Assembly: GCF_023522835.1 (NCBI RefSeq) | Contig: NZ_JALCZU010000008.1 | Location: 62,001-126,000, forward strand | Origin: Oceanobacillus saliphilus | Lineage (GTDB): Bacteria > Bacillota > Bacilli > Bacillales > Amphibacillaceae | DNA length: 64,000 nt | Reading direction: 5' to 3' | Part shown: one piece after another, positions 27,103 through 35,482 of the stretch | How positions within the stretch are numbered: position 1 is the first letter of the stretch | Layout: each line of letters starts with the position of its first letter | The notes under the pieces: model-generated | What the model was told of the DNA's origin: nothing | Seen by the model: only the letters and a program-made list of their open reading frames with translations | Database searches by the model: none | Made by a program: the position numbers and the translations under genes

Positions 27103-27237
27103 TTATTTGATTGATTTATCAAGTGTATCTAAATTGTAGTTTATCGGTGAACTGTAATTCGGGTTACATCCAATGTCTTCTTTAATGTTTTCTTCGGTTA
27201 GAAGCAGTTTGCCAATTAAACCATTCTTTCCATTCAC
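27103..27237 (-). CDS. Possible 44-residue small protein coupled to uvsE
   Basis: A GTG-started frame (27237 down to TAA at 27103-27105) overlaps the uvsE stop as GTGA, the classic coupled arrangement. It encodes a hydrophilic 44-residue peptide ('NGLIGKLLLTEENIKEDIG' near the start) with protein-like composition. It could equally be the frameshifted tail of a longer UvsE. No homologue is recognised. Confidence 0.35.
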   Translation of the reverse strand: MNGKNGLIGKLLLTEENIKEDIGCNPNYSSPINYNLDTLDKSIK

Positions 27238-28199
27238 TTTAAATAAAAAGAAGAGCCATCAATTATTTCAACATCTTTTCTTGCTTTCACTTCTTCCATT
27301 AATTTAAAAAGCGCCTCATCTTTTTTCTTCGCTTCAATCATACAATCAATTTGTGGAACACTTCCCTTTATTCCTTGAAGGAATTTAAAAAACATATCGA
27401 TGTCTACATAATCGGAATGATGGCGAAATGCTTGATCACTCTTTGGACTTGATATATGCATTTTTATGGGAAGCGGAGAATGCTTCCATGTCTGCACCAC
27501 TCTATCCCAATTGCCTTCCCAATTTGCATCGCGGTGAAAGGCGAGATGATGGTGGAAATCGAAAACTAAAGGTATATTTAGTTTTTCACATAAGTAAAGT
27601 GTGTCTTCTAAAGTGAAAGAAGTATCATCGTTTTCAAGCATGATCATTTTTTGAATACCTTTTGGGACGTCCATCCAATTTTCTACAAAACGTTCTAGTG
27701 AAAGTTCAGTTTCTTTATAATTACCGCCAACATGCATGACACAGCGATGCGTTGGGTCGATGCCCATCGCCTTTAATAATAAGTAATGCAGCTTTAACGT
27801 ACGTACGGAATTTTTCAAGATGTGCTTCTCTTTGGAATTAATCAGTACAAAATGATCCGGATGAAAATCAATTCTGATTTTATGTTTTTTTGCGAAATCT
27901 CCAATTTCAAGAAGGGCTTCTCTCAAAGGCTTTATATAATTCCAATCAAGAAGTTCCTCGTGATTTGCTAAAGGAATAAGATGAGAGGTTAACCGATAAA
28001 AATGAATCTCAGATGCTGCACTATGTTTTAACAGTCTCAATGTATTATGTAAATTCGAAAGGGCGATACGTTCTAATTTACGAATCGCAGCTTCTCGGTC
28101 AGCAATTTTCGTGAATTGGGCAAACGTCATTTTTTGTGACGGGGATGCATTTTGTAGTTCCATACTCATTGCGACATAACCAAGACGTACCATCGTCAT
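27234..28199 (-). CDS. uvsE: UV DNA damage endonuclease UvsE, copy 1
   Basis: The 321-residue TIM-barrel endonuclease of the UVDE family has conserved metal-site segments 'RIDFHPDHFVLI', 'VMHVGGNYKE', 'MIMLENDDTSF', 'VFDFHHH', '[20 protein letters not shown]' and 'IEAKKKD'. It nicks DNA 5' of UV photoproducts. GAGGTGG lies 7 bases before the ATG at 28199. It lies 41 bases downstream of a second, clearly homologous uvsE gene on the same strand, so the two are probably co-transcribed. Spore formers use UVDE for dark repair of UV damage. Confidence 0.92.
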   Translation of the reverse strand: MTMVRLGYVAMSMELQNASPSQKMTFAQFTKIADREAAIRKLERIALSNLHNTLRLLKHSAASEIHFYRLTSHLIPLANHEELLDWNYIKPLREALLEIGDFAKKHKIRIDFHPDHFVLINSKEKHILKNSVRTLKLHYLLLKAMGIDPTHRCVMHVGGNYKETELSLERFVENWMDVPKGIQKMIMLENDDTSFTLEDTLYLCEKLNIPLVFDFHHHLAFHRDANWEGNWDRVVQTWKHSPLPIKMHISSPKSDQAFRHHSDYVDIDMFFKFLQGIKGSVPQIDCMIEAKKKDEALFKLMEEVKARKDVEIIDGSSFYLK

Positions 28200-28240
28200 T
28201 TATTTCCACCTCATTGGTTTTATTTTTACGTTCGTCGGGC

Positions 28241-29194
28241 TTACCATTCCACCGACGAACTCGAAATACGTTTGACTCCCCGAATGGCAGCTATTTCCTC
28301 AATAAGTCTGTGCATAGCCAGGTTCTTCTGTTTTGCCTCTATCATAATGTCAAAGTCTTGATTAAGCGCTTTTGCCATCGTTAAGAAGGGGAGGATAAAG
28401 TCTAGAGAAACAAAGTCTGCGTGGGAACGAAAGGCTTGATCAGATTTTGGTGAAGAGATATGGACTTTCGGTACCATATGAAAGTTATGCCAAGTCTCAA
28501 ATATACGGGGTAAGTAAAGAGCGAGGTCATTCTCTGCGCTATTCGCCATATGATGATGGTAATCGAGTACCATTGGAATGCTTTCCTTTTCACACGTAAT
28601 GAGCGTTTCTCGAATATCATACGTTTTATCATCATTTTCCAGTGTCATACGCTTACTTATTTCGTTTGGCAAATGTTTAAGGTTTTGATGAAAACGATTT
28701 AAAGACTTATTTTTATCTCCATACGCTCCGCCAATATGAATATTAATTAGTCCTGTATGATGAGCACCCATTGCCTGGAGCATATTAAAATGATATTCCA
28801 TATCTTTTACAGCATTCATGGTTACTTCTTCTCTTTCGCTTGTGAAAAGTGTAAATTGATTTGGATGAAAGCTTACTCTAAGCTTAAATTGTTGAATCAG
28901 ATTTCCGATTTCCTTCCATTCATTTTTAAATGGCGTTAAAAAATCCCACATCACTTCTGGGTGGGTTGCCAAAGGGACAAGTGAGCTTGAAAATCGATAT
29001 AATTCTATTTCATGTGCGATATTGTAATGTAGAATTCTTTTAGTGTGATGTAGATTTTGTGCTGTTACCATTTTTAATTTTTCCAATCTCTCGGCTTTAG
29101 GAAGTAGGGAATAACGCGTAAAAGTTAGCGTTTTTGATGGACTTGCATCCCATAAGCTTAATGCATTGGCTACATAGCCGAATCGGATCTTCAT
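28241..29194 (-). CDS. uvsE: UV DNA damage endonuclease UvsE, copy 2
   Basis: The 317-residue UVDE homologue has the same segments as the neighbouring copy: '[12 protein letters not shown]', '[14 protein letters not shown]', '[11 protein letters not shown]', 'VLDYHHHM', '[20 protein letters not shown]' and 'IEAKQKN'. The start at 29194 is preceded by GGGGTGGGG. It is the promoter-proximal member of the pair. The two proteins align along their whole length but are clearly diverged, so the duplication is not recent and both metal sites look intact. Confidence 0.92.
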   Translation of the reverse strand: MKIRFGYVANALSLWDASPSKTLTFTRYSLLPKAERLEKLKMVTAQNLHHTKRILHYNIAHEIELYRFSSSLVPLATHPEVMWDFLTPFKNEWKEIGNLIQQFKLRVSFHPNQFTLFTSEREEVTMNAVKDMEYHFNMLQAMGAHHTGLINIHIGGAYGDKNKSLNRFHQNLKHLPNEISKRMTLENDDKTYDIRETLITCEKESIPMVLDYHHHMANSAENDLALYLPRIFETWHNFHMVPKVHISSPKSDQAFRSHADFVSLDFILPFLTMAKALNQDFDIMIEAKQKNLAMHRLIEEIAAIRGVKRISSSSVEW

Positions 29195-29594
29195 TTACTT
29201 TCCCCACCCCTTGCGTTGAATGTAACTATTTTATAGTAGGTTCTTATCCGAGCATTTTTAAAAATTTATAGGGAAGCGTTGGATAGAATAGTTTATTTTC
29301 TGCAGGAATCCAATGAAGTATACAGAAAATGGGTATAGATAAATGATATGAAAGCATTCACATGTTCATCTTAAGGGTGCAGCATGTAATAGCTGCACTG
29401 TTATCCATACCTGCCTTATCAGTAGTTTACTGCTAGTGAATGGATAAATAAAGGCTTACGTTAGCTACCTTTAGAGTTTTTACAAGACCTGTTGGTTATA
29501 ATTATAATAGGGAATATCTTCTTCAGTAACAGTATTCGTTGCGGGAGTTAGAAAATAATGTTTTAATAAAACCTAAAAAAGTAAGGGGATTTGA
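29195..29594. other. Intergenic region between uvsE and ade with hairpin and promoter
   Basis: It holds a GTGCAGC/GCTGCAC hairpin (29377-29398) and a likely ade promoter, TTTACA (29479-29484) and TATAAT (29503-29508) with an 18-base spacer. I looked for a purine riboswitch and for PurBox sequences and saw none. Confidence 0.5.
29479..29508 (+). promoter_or_regulatory. Probable SigA promoter of ade
   Basis: TTTACA and TATAAT are separated by 18 bases, 87 bases before the ade start codon. Confidence 0.5.
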
Positions 29595-31355
29595 ATGAGT
29601 AAAAATCAATATAACGAAAAGGAATCGAAGGAACTTCTCAAGAATAGAATTGAAGCTGCATCCAAAAGAAGAAAAGCAGAATTAGTCATTAAAAACGGTA
29701 AAATTATAGATGTATTTAATCAAAGTTTAATTGAGGCAGACGTTGCGATACAGGATGGTGTCATCGTAGGTATTGGAGAGTATGAGGGTGAACAAGTCAT
29801 TGATGCAAATGGTAAGTATATTTCACCTTCCTTTATTGATAGTCATGTACATATTGAATCTTCCATGGTTACTCCAAAAGAATTTGCTAAGGTAGTTTTG
29901 CCACATGGCGTTACAACCATCATCGCTGATCCACATGAAATCGCGAATGTAGCGGGAACGGAAGGAATTCAATATATGTTGGACAGCACGGAAAACCTGC
30001 CGCTAAATGTTTATGTGATGGTACCTTCATGTGTGCCGTCTACACCTTTTGAGCATGCTGGAGCAACATTGAAAGCAGAAGATTTAACGCCGTTTTATGA
30101 CCATCCAAGAGTTTTAGGTCTAGGGGAGGTTATGGATTTTCCTTCTGTTTATCATGCGGAGGAAGGTATGTTAAATAAACTATATGATGCCAAAGCAAGA
30201 GGGGTTAAAATAGATGGTCATGCTGCTGGCTTAGATCAGGATGCGATTAATGTATATACAACAGCGGGTATCAAAACAGATCATGAGGCTATATCCATTC
30301 ATGAAGCCAAGGACCGCCTGCAACGCGGGATGTATCTTATCATTAGACAAGGATCAGTAGCTAAAGACTTACCGCAATTGATTGATGTCGTGACGGATAA
30401 AAATGCTCGCCGTTGTTTATTTGGAACAGATGATAAACATATTGATGATTTACTCTATGAAGGAAGTATAGACCATAATGTGAAATTAGCAATTCAACAT
30501 GGAGTCGATCCAATTAACGCTATTCAAATGGCTTCATTTAGTGCTGCCGAATGTTATGGACTACATAACAAGGGGGCAATTGCTCCAGGGTACGATGCAG
30601 ATTTTCTCATATTGGCAGATTTAAATCAGGTTGAAATAGAGGAAGTATATGCAGGGGGGAAACTGGTAGCGCAAAACGGAAAATACCTGAATAAAGAGCG
30701 TTATGAAGTACATCCAAGTAATTCATTACTGAGTAGTATAAAAACGGGTGATATTACGTTAGAACAGCTCCAAATCAAATGGAAGGACAGTAACGCTGCT
30801 CATGTTATTGAAATTATCCCCAATAGTTTAGTAACGAAACACCTAGTGGAAGATGTTGAAGTTATCAATGAGTACTTTCAGCCTTCTATCGAGCGAGACC
30901 AACTGAAGCTCGCTGTTATAGAAAGGCATCACGAGACAGGACATATCGGTTTAGGAATTGTAAAGGGGTTAGGCATTCAAAAAGGGGCACTTGCAACTAC
31001 GATTGCTCACGATTCGCATAATATTATTACAGCTAGTACGAATGACAAGGATATGCTTTTTGCAATAGAAGCAATCAAAGAGATGGGGGGAGGGTTAGTA
31101 ATTGTCGAAAATGAAAAAGTAATAGCTTCTTTAGCCTTGCCTATTGCGGGTCTACTGTCTAATGAACCAGTAGAAAAGATATATCATGAATTAATGGAAT
31201 TAAAAAAAGGATTAGATTATGTAGAGGCTTCGAAGGAATTCAACCCTTTTCTTACCCTGTCGTTCTTGGCATTACCTGTTATTCCTGACCTAAAATTAAC
31301 CGATATGGGATTATTTGATGTTAAACAATTTAAGCATATTTCAGTACAAGCTTAA
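29595..31355 (+). CDS. ade: Adenine deaminase
   Basis: The 586-residue amidohydrolase of the bacterial Ade family converts adenine to hypoxanthine and ammonia. The N-terminal metal motif 'DSHVHIESSMVTP', 'DPHEIANVAGTEG', 'VLGLGEVMDFP', 'DGHAAGL' and 'FGTDDKH' supply metal ligands and active-site residues. The C-terminal lid domain ('GHIGLGIVKG', 'TIAHDSHNI') is full length. AAGGGGA precedes the ATG. It stands alone and serves purine salvage. Confidence 0.95.
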   Translation: MSKNQYNEKESKELLKNRIEAASKRRKAELVIKNGKIIDVFNQSLIEADVAIQDGVIVGIGEYEGEQVIDANGKYISPSFIDSHVHIESSMVTPKEFAKVVLPHGVTTIIADPHEIANVAGTEGIQYMLDSTENLPLNVYVMVPSCVPSTPFEHAGATLKAEDLTPFYDHPRVLGLGEVMDFPSVYHAEEGMLNKLYDAKARGVKIDGHAAGLDQDAINVYTTAGIKTDHEAISIHEAKDRLQRGMYLIIRQGSVAKDLPQLIDVVTDKNARRCLFGTDDKHIDDLLYEGSIDHNVKLAIQHGVDPINAIQMASFSAAECYGLHNKGAIAPGYDADFLILADLNQVEIEEVYAGGKLVAQNGKYLNKERYEVHPSNSLLSSIKTGDITLEQLQIKWKDSNAAHVIEIIPNSLVTKHLVEDVEVINEYFQPSIERDQLKLAVIERHHETGHIGLGIVKGLGIQKGALATTIAHDSHNIITASTNDKDMLFAIEAIKEMGGGLVIVENEKVIASLALPIAGLLSNEPVEKIYHELMELKKGLDYVEASKEFNPFLTLSFLALPVIPDLKLTDMGLFDVKQFKHISVQA

Positions 31356-31700
31356 GGTGATTGAAGAGCCTACTTCTATTTAGAAGTAGGCCCAACTAAC
31401 TACAAGAGGGTGAGTAATAATCTGAAATAGAACGTTGTAGTAGTGTATATCTTTATATCTATTTCTATAAATGTAATGCAACTACGTAACCCATAAAATA
31501 GTAATTAATTGACTCAAATTGTTCATAAAATTCATCAGATTTTAAATCATTCCATGCTATACTATCCATACATATAGTTCCATCCATTGAAAAAAATAAA
31601 GTGAATTGAACGTGATGTAAGTCTATATTTTTACGTGTTATTGTGAAGTGATGAACATGTATTGATTTGAAGTGTTTCACCATTCGTTGCCGGGACAGAG
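31356..31700. other. Intergenic region with a strong hairpin and no accepted gene
   Basis: GCCTACTTCT (31368-31377) and AGAAGTAGGC (31382-31391) form a perfect 10-bp stem just after ade, but no T-run follows. A reverse frame of 72 codons at 31465-31683 has no ribosome site or recognisable domain and was not called. Confidence 0.5.
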
Positions 31701-31829
31701 ATGAAGTGGAAGTTATTGATGATTGGAAACGGAATGACTAGAGTTAGGTGTATAGAGGAAATTTTAAAAAGCGACCGTGAAAAATTTGAAATAACGATCA
31801 TTAGTGAAAGCTTATCCCAATTAGAATAG
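31701..31829 (+). pseudogene. Relic of nitrite reductase large subunit (nirB/nasD), N-terminal fragment
   Basis: ATG 31701 opens 42 codons reading 'KLLMIGNGMTRVRCIEEIL' and 'FEITIISE', then TAG at 31827. This matches the FAD-binding N-terminus of NirB/NasD (IGNGMAGVRxIEEIL...FDITIFG), a protein of about 800 residues. The rest of the gene is missing. A formate/nitrite channel gene starts 107 bases on, the normal neighbour of nitrite reductase. A second open stretch (31841-31939) could not be identified. Confidence 0.75.
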
Positions 31830-31935
31830 AATGAGGTCCAACCCTTGCTAAAAAGTTAAAGCAAGAGTTAGAAGAACGCTATGATGATCAGATGGTGGAA
31901 TTCGTAAATACGTATGAGCGAAGGAGAAATATGAC

Positions 31936-32748
31936 ATGATGGAAACGATAACTGCATTTAGTCATACAGCAGTTTTTAAAGTAAACCAATTAAAGAGCAG
32001 TAAACGTAAATATTTTATGATGACGATGCTAGCTGGTCTTTTCGTCGGACTTGGAGTTATTCTAATTTATACAATTGGTGGCCAGCTTGAAGCTTTTAAT
32101 TTTGCAGGAACTAAAATTGTTATGGGTATTTCTTTTGGGATTGCTTTAAGTTTAGTCATCATGGCTGGAGGAGATCTTTTCACAGGGAATAACATGATAA
32201 TGACAATTGGTTTCTTGATGAAAAAAACAACGGTCTTAGATGCAGGACGCATTTGGCTTCACAGCTATTTTGGCAATTTTGCCGGTTCGATTCTCGTTGC
32301 AGCACTTTTCTTTTATTCAGGCTTGGCATCGGGGGATACTGCTAGTTACATCACTTCAGCAGCGAGTGTTAAGATGAATACACCATTTATGGAATTGTTC
32401 GTCCGTGGGATACTCTGTAATATTCTCGTATGTTTGGCAGTATGGTGCTCAGTTAAGCTGAAGGATGAAACAGCGAAATTAATCATGATATTCTGGTGTA
32501 TATTTGCTTTTATTACATCTGGTTTTGAACATAGTGTTGCGAATATGACTTTGCTATCCCTGTCCTTAATGATCCCGCATCCGGAAACCGTTTCAATTGC
32601 AGGCCTGTTTGCAAATTTAATACCAGTATCACTTGGTAATATAATTGGTGGAGCTATCTTCATTGGAGCTGCATATTGGTATGGTATAACGGATAAAAGG
32701 TCTGAGGTACAGCATATGATCAGACAGAAGCTTAAAAAGGAAGCTTAA
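31936..32748 (+). CDS. Formate/nitrite transporter family channel
   Basis: The 270-residue FNT protein has six transmembrane segments and the family signatures 'GGDLFTGNNMIMTIGFL' and 'GFEHSVANM', the latter with the central pore His. FNT pentamers conduct formate, nitrite or hydrosulfide. AAGGAG lies 9 bases before the ATG. The upstream nirB relic suggests an ancestral nitrite-uptake role. With reductase lost here, nitrite export, formate or even HS- transport are alternatives; sulfur genes lie only about 1.7 kb downstream. Confidence 0.92.
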   Translation: MMETITAFSHTAVFKVNQLKSSKRKYFMMTMLAGLFVGLGVILIYTIGGQLEAFNFAGTKIVMGISFGIALSLVIMAGGDLFTGNNMIMTIGFLMKKTTVLDAGRIWLHSYFGNFAGSILVAALFFYSGLASGDTASYITSAASVKMNTPFMELFVRGILCNILVCLAVWCSVKLKDETAKLIMIFWCIFAFITSGFEHSVANMTLLSLSLMIPHPETVSIAGLFANLIPVSLGNIIGGAIFIGAAYWYGITDKRSEVQHMIRQKLKKEA

Positions 32749-33167
32749 AGAAGAAGTTTTAAGCAGATTATTAGTCATACCTTAAAATCATATATTGATT
32801 ATTCACGGATTAAACGCACATACTTTATTTTTCCGGAATAATCGTAACGGAAAACAGCATCGTGCTTGGTTATGGAAATAACCAGCTGTTTTCAGTAAAG
32901 GTTATCAGATAATATATCTTGGTAACCTTTTTAAATTTAAACGAATTTTTCCTCCTCTGACTTCTAACCAAAAGATGTGGGGAATGTCGAGATAGGTTGA
33001 AGTTTGGAGGGTTCTATTAAATGAGAAAGGCTATCCATTGAAAATATCATCCCCTCCTTGTTATAGTTTTTATAAGGATGAATTTGTCTTTGGTCCTTTT
33101 AGCAGAGTTTTCCGCAGAAAATCTGAATGACTAAGAGATTAACAAATACGTACTAGGAGGGTCATTG
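32749..33167. other. Intergenic region with a terminator
   Basis: Apart from the hairpin at 32897-32932 no feature is recognised. The AGGAGG of the quinone oxidoreductase gene is at 33156-33161. Confidence 0.5.
32897..32932 (+). terminator. Terminator downstream of the FNT gene
   Basis: AAAGGTTATC (32897-32906) pairs with GGTAACCTTT (32921-32930), one G-U pair, followed by TT. Confidence 0.65.
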
Positions 33168-34145
33168 ATGAAAGCAATCACTGTAAAACAACCAGGTGGG
33201 GCGGAACAATTACAAGTTGGAGAGCATGCTAAACCAATTCCAAAAGACGGAGAATTATTAATTAAAGTAAAGGCTGCTGCTATTAATCGCACAGATATTG
33301 TTAATAGGGAAAGCAGTTCGGGATATTTGAACAATCCCATTTGGGGTATCGAAGTTGCTGGAATTGTTGAAGAAGCGGGCACAGGTACAAAAATAGCGGT
33401 CGGCACGCACGTGATGGGACTAGTCAATGGAGGTGGATATGCGGAATATGTCGTGATGCCGGCTGAAAGAGCGATGGTGATTCCGGAAAACCTTTCATTT
33501 GAAGAAGCTGCCGCTATTCCTGAAGTATTTTTGACTGCTTATCAAACTTTATTTTGGATAGGTCAATTACGTGCAAATGAATCCGTGCTGATTCATGCTG
33601 GCGGAAGTGGTGTCGGAACGGCGGCGATTCAGCTTTCCAAACAAATCGGACAAGCGAATGTGATTACAACAGCCGGTTCCAAAGAGAAGTTAGATTTTTG
33701 CCGGTCACTAGGGGCGGATGTTTGTATCAACTATAAAGAACAGCGCTTTGATGAGGAAGTATTGAAAGCGACGAATAATCAAGGGGTTGATTTGATTCTT
33801 GATTTTATCGGTGCATCTTATTGGAGCAAAAACCTTTCCAGTATAAAGGTAGATGGACGCTGGGTACTAATCGGGATATTAGGTGGTGCAGAAATAGAAA
33901 AATTCAATCTAATGGATTTAATGTTCAAGCGGGTCCAGCTGACAGGTACGCTACTCACACCAAGAAGTGATCGATACAAGGCAGCACTAACAACTGAATT
34001 TGCCTCAAAAACGATGGAGCTTTTTAGCAACAACGAGCTTCGTCCAGTCGTTGACCATGTATTTGATTTTGATCAAATACAACAGGCACATGAACATATG
34101 GAGAACAACAAAAACATCGGGAAGATTATCTTACATGTAAATTAA
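33168..34145 (+). CDS. Zinc-type alcohol dehydrogenase-like NADPH:quinone oxidoreductase
   Basis: The 325-residue medium-chain dehydrogenase of the quinone oxidoreductase (QOR/PIG3) branch shows 'NRTDIVNR', a nucleotide-binding 'HAGGSGVGTAAIQLSK', 'GADVCINYK' and the C-terminal 'NNKNIGKIILHVN'. No zinc-ligand set is present, as in QOR. AGGAGG precedes ATG 33168. It reduces quinones or alkenals with NADPH. A decayed copy of its 3' third, including the terminator, sits at 44301-44566. Confidence 0.92.
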   Translation: MKAITVKQPGGAEQLQVGEHAKPIPKDGELLIKVKAAAINRTDIVNRESSSGYLNNPIWGIEVAGIVEEAGTGTKIAVGTHVMGLVNGGGYAEYVVMPAERAMVIPENLSFEEAAAIPEVFLTAYQTLFWIGQLRANESVLIHAGGSGVGTAAIQLSKQIGQANVITTAGSKEKLDFCRSLGADVCINYKEQRFDEEVLKATNNQGVDLILDFIGASYWSKNLSSIKVDGRWVLIGILGGAEIEKFNLMDLMFKRVQLTGTLLTPRSDRYKAALTTEFASKTMELFSNNELRPVVDHVFDFDQIQQAHEHMENNKNIGKIILHVN

Positions 34146-34156
34146 TCCAGCTAAAG

Positions 34157-34184
34157 CACATCGGTATGATTACCGGTGTGTTTT
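34157..34184 (+). terminator. Terminator of the quinone oxidoreductase gene
   Basis: CACATCGGTA (34157-34166) pairs with TACCGGTGTG (34171-34180), one G-U pair, followed by TTTT. The pseudogene copy at 44301-44566 retains the same hairpin in diverged form. Confidence 0.8.
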
Positions 34185-34246
34185 CCTTAGTCTAGATTAC
34201 TTTGCCAACATCCTATTTGTATGACCTATTTTTTTTACAAAAACAG

Positions 34247-34275
34247 TTGACATTTTACCCCGTGGGGTATATTAT
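34247..34275 (+). promoter_or_regulatory. CstR-type operator within promoter P1 of the sulfur region
   Basis: TTGACA (34247-34252) and TATTAT (34270-34275) are 17 bases apart. The spacer holds TACCCCGTGGGGTA (34256-34269), whose 6-bp arms are perfect. CstR repressors of the CsoR superfamily bind such GC-centred palindromes and are released by persulfides. P1 fires into a hairpin at 34335-34361, well before yrkF. Confidence 0.8.
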
Positions 34276-34281
34276 AGGTCA

Positions 34282-34365
34282 TGTAGTTGATATTCACGAG
34301 CGGAAATTAGAACAGATCGTGAAAGGCATCAAGTAATAGTCGTTAAATAAAAACGACTATTTTAT
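34282..34365 (+). ncRNA. Putative short CstR-controlled leader RNA
   Basis: Transcription from P1 would start near 34282. The transcript can form TTCACGA/TCGTGAA (34293-34299 with 34317-34323) and then the perfect 10-bp terminator-like stem at 34335-34361, giving an RNA of about 80 nucleotides. A second operator and promoter lie after the hairpin. No start codon with a ribosome site is seen within it. It may be an sRNA or an attenuator; this is inferred from sequence layout. Confidence 0.45.
34335..34365 (+). terminator. Terminator/attenuator before yrkF
   Basis: AATAGTCGTT (34335-34344) and AACGACTATT (34352-34361) form a perfect 10-bp stem with a 7-base loop, followed by TTATT. It lies between promoter P1 and the first structural gene. 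Confidence 0.7.
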
Positions 34366-34377
34366 TACTCAAAATTA

Positions 34378-34401
34378 TACCCATGCCGGTAATGGTATGA
34401 T
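34378..34401 (+). promoter_or_regulatory. Second CstR-type operator with extended -10 promoter
   Basis: TACCCATGCCGGTA (34378-34391) shares the TACC-N6-GGTA pattern. It is followed by TGG-TATGAT (34393-34401), an extended -10 element. This promoter would bypass the upstream hairpin and drive yrkF. Confidence 0.55.
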
Positions 34402-34440
34402 GTTAGTGCGGCATACATGAATACTTAAGGAGGTAACGAA

Positions 34441-34992
34441 ATGATCCAAGCTAATATGCAATTAGATGCAAAAGGCTTAGCATGTCCAATGCCAATCGTG
34501 AAGACGAAAAAAGCAATTACGGACCTTGAAGAAGGTCAAGTATTAGAAGTTCAAGCAACAGACAAGGGATCCAAGGCAGATTTAGCTGCTTGGGCAAGTT
34601 CTGTAGGTAATCAGTATTTAGGAACAGTGGAAGATGGCGATGTGCTTTATCATTACATTCGCAAAGGTTCCAATGAGCCAGAAGTTGAGCAATCATTCGA
34701 ACATACTGTTTCACTTGATGGAATTGAATCACGTGACGGTTTGATTTTAGATGTTCGTGAAGCGGCAGAATATGCATTTGGTCATATTGACGGTGCAAAA
34801 TCCATTCCATTGGGAGAACTGGATTCAAGACTCTTGGAATTGGATAAAGAACAAGAAGTGTATGTGATTTGCCGTACAGGGAAACGTTCTGACTTGGCTG
34901 CACAGCTTCTAGCTAACAATGGTTTTACAAAAGTTTATAACGTTCTACCAGGTATGAATGCGTGGAACGGTAACATAAAAAAAGATATTTAG
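34441..34992 (+). CDS. yrkF: TusA-rhodanese fusion sulfur carrier/transferase
   Basis: The 183-residue two-domain protein has a TusA-type sulfur carrier (residues 1-75, Cys15 in 'GLACPMPIVKTKKA') fused to a rhodanese domain (about 90-180, Cys144 in 'VICRTGKRS'). This is the YrkF/CstA-like layout. It would accept persulfide sulfur and relay it between partners. AAGGAGG precedes the ATG. It opens a run of sulfur genes with yrkE-, yrkI- and yrkJ-like members, downstream of two CstR-type operators. Confidence 0.92.
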   Translation: MIQANMQLDAKGLACPMPIVKTKKAITDLEEGQVLEVQATDKGSKADLAAWASSVGNQYLGTVEDGDVLYHYIRKGSNEPEVEQSFEHTVSLDGIESRDGLILDVREAAEYAFGHIDGAKSIPLGELDSRLLELDKEQEVYVICRTGKRSDLAAQLLANNGFTKVYNVLPGMNAWNGNIKKDI

Positions 34993-35004
34993 GAGGAATT
35001 TATA

Positions 35005-35400
35005 ATGTCAAAAAAAGTAGCTATTATCGCGGCGAACGGTGGTATGTTTGATGCGTACAAAGTATTTAATATTGCAACAGCAGCAGCAGCTTCCGATAAA
35101 GAGGTACAAATCTTCTTCACATTTGAAGGACTAAACTTGATTCACAAGCAAGCAATGCATGGATTAGAGATGCCAGCAGGAAAAGAACATTTCGCTGAAG
35201 GATTTGAAAAAGCAAACGTTCCTGCCATTCCGCAATTAGTTGAGATGGCGCAAGAACTAGGCGTTACATTTATTGCTTGTCAAATGACAATGGATGTGAT
35301 GGGTCTAACAAAAGAAGACTTTATCGATGGTATCGAAGTTGGTGGAGCTGTAACGTTCCTAGAATATGCGAAAGATGCAGCGCCAACATTAACGTTCTAA
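35005..35400 (+). CDS. yrkE: DsrE-family sulfur-relay protein
   Basis: The 131-residue DsrE/DsrF-like protein has the conserved cysteine Cys92 in 'FIACQMTMDVMG'. It probably carries sulfane sulfur in relay with the TusA domains encoded on either side. AGGAGG lies before the ATG, 12 bases after yrkF. A hairpin (35421-35443) follows its stop. It corresponds to YrkE of Bacillus subtilis. Confidence 0.92.
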   Translation: MSKKVAIIAANGGMFDAYKVFNIATAAAASDKEVQIFFTFEGLNLIHKQAMHGLEMPAGKEHFAEGFEKANVPAIPQLVEMAQELGVTFIACQMTMDVMGLTKEDFIDGIEVGGAVTFLEYAKDAAPTLTF

Positions 35401-35420
35401 ATTGACTACAAAATTTCATG

Positions 35421-35443
35421 CAGTGGAGAATTTCTCCACTGCA
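35421..35443. repeat. Intercistronic hairpin between yrkE and the rhodanese-MBL gene
   Basis: GCAGTGGA and TCCACTGC form a perfect 8-bp stem around GAATTTC. It is followed on the plus strand by A7, not T, so it may act in mRNA processing or stability rather than termination of the plus transcript. Confidence 0.55.
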
Positions 35444-35482
35444 AAAAAATCGATAAAAATATACCTGAGGGGGTAATTACAG

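Noticed and set aside
29195-29594. Purine riboswitch or PurBox before ade
   Set aside because: The conserved riboswitch core and PurBox were looked for and not found; only a hairpin and a simple promoter are visible.
31368-31391. Hairpin after ade as a rho-independent terminator
   Set aside because: The stem is perfect but no T-run follows, so it is recorded only as a hairpin.
31465-31683. 72-codon reverse frame between ade and the nirB relic
   Set aside because: No ribosome site, no domain, and no partner gene on that strand. It could be a small gene but cannot be supported.
35462-35475. TACCTGAGGGGGTA as a further CstR operator
   Set aside because: It fits the TACC-N6-GGTA pattern, but it is the ribosome binding site of the 35483 gene, and no promoter elements surround it.
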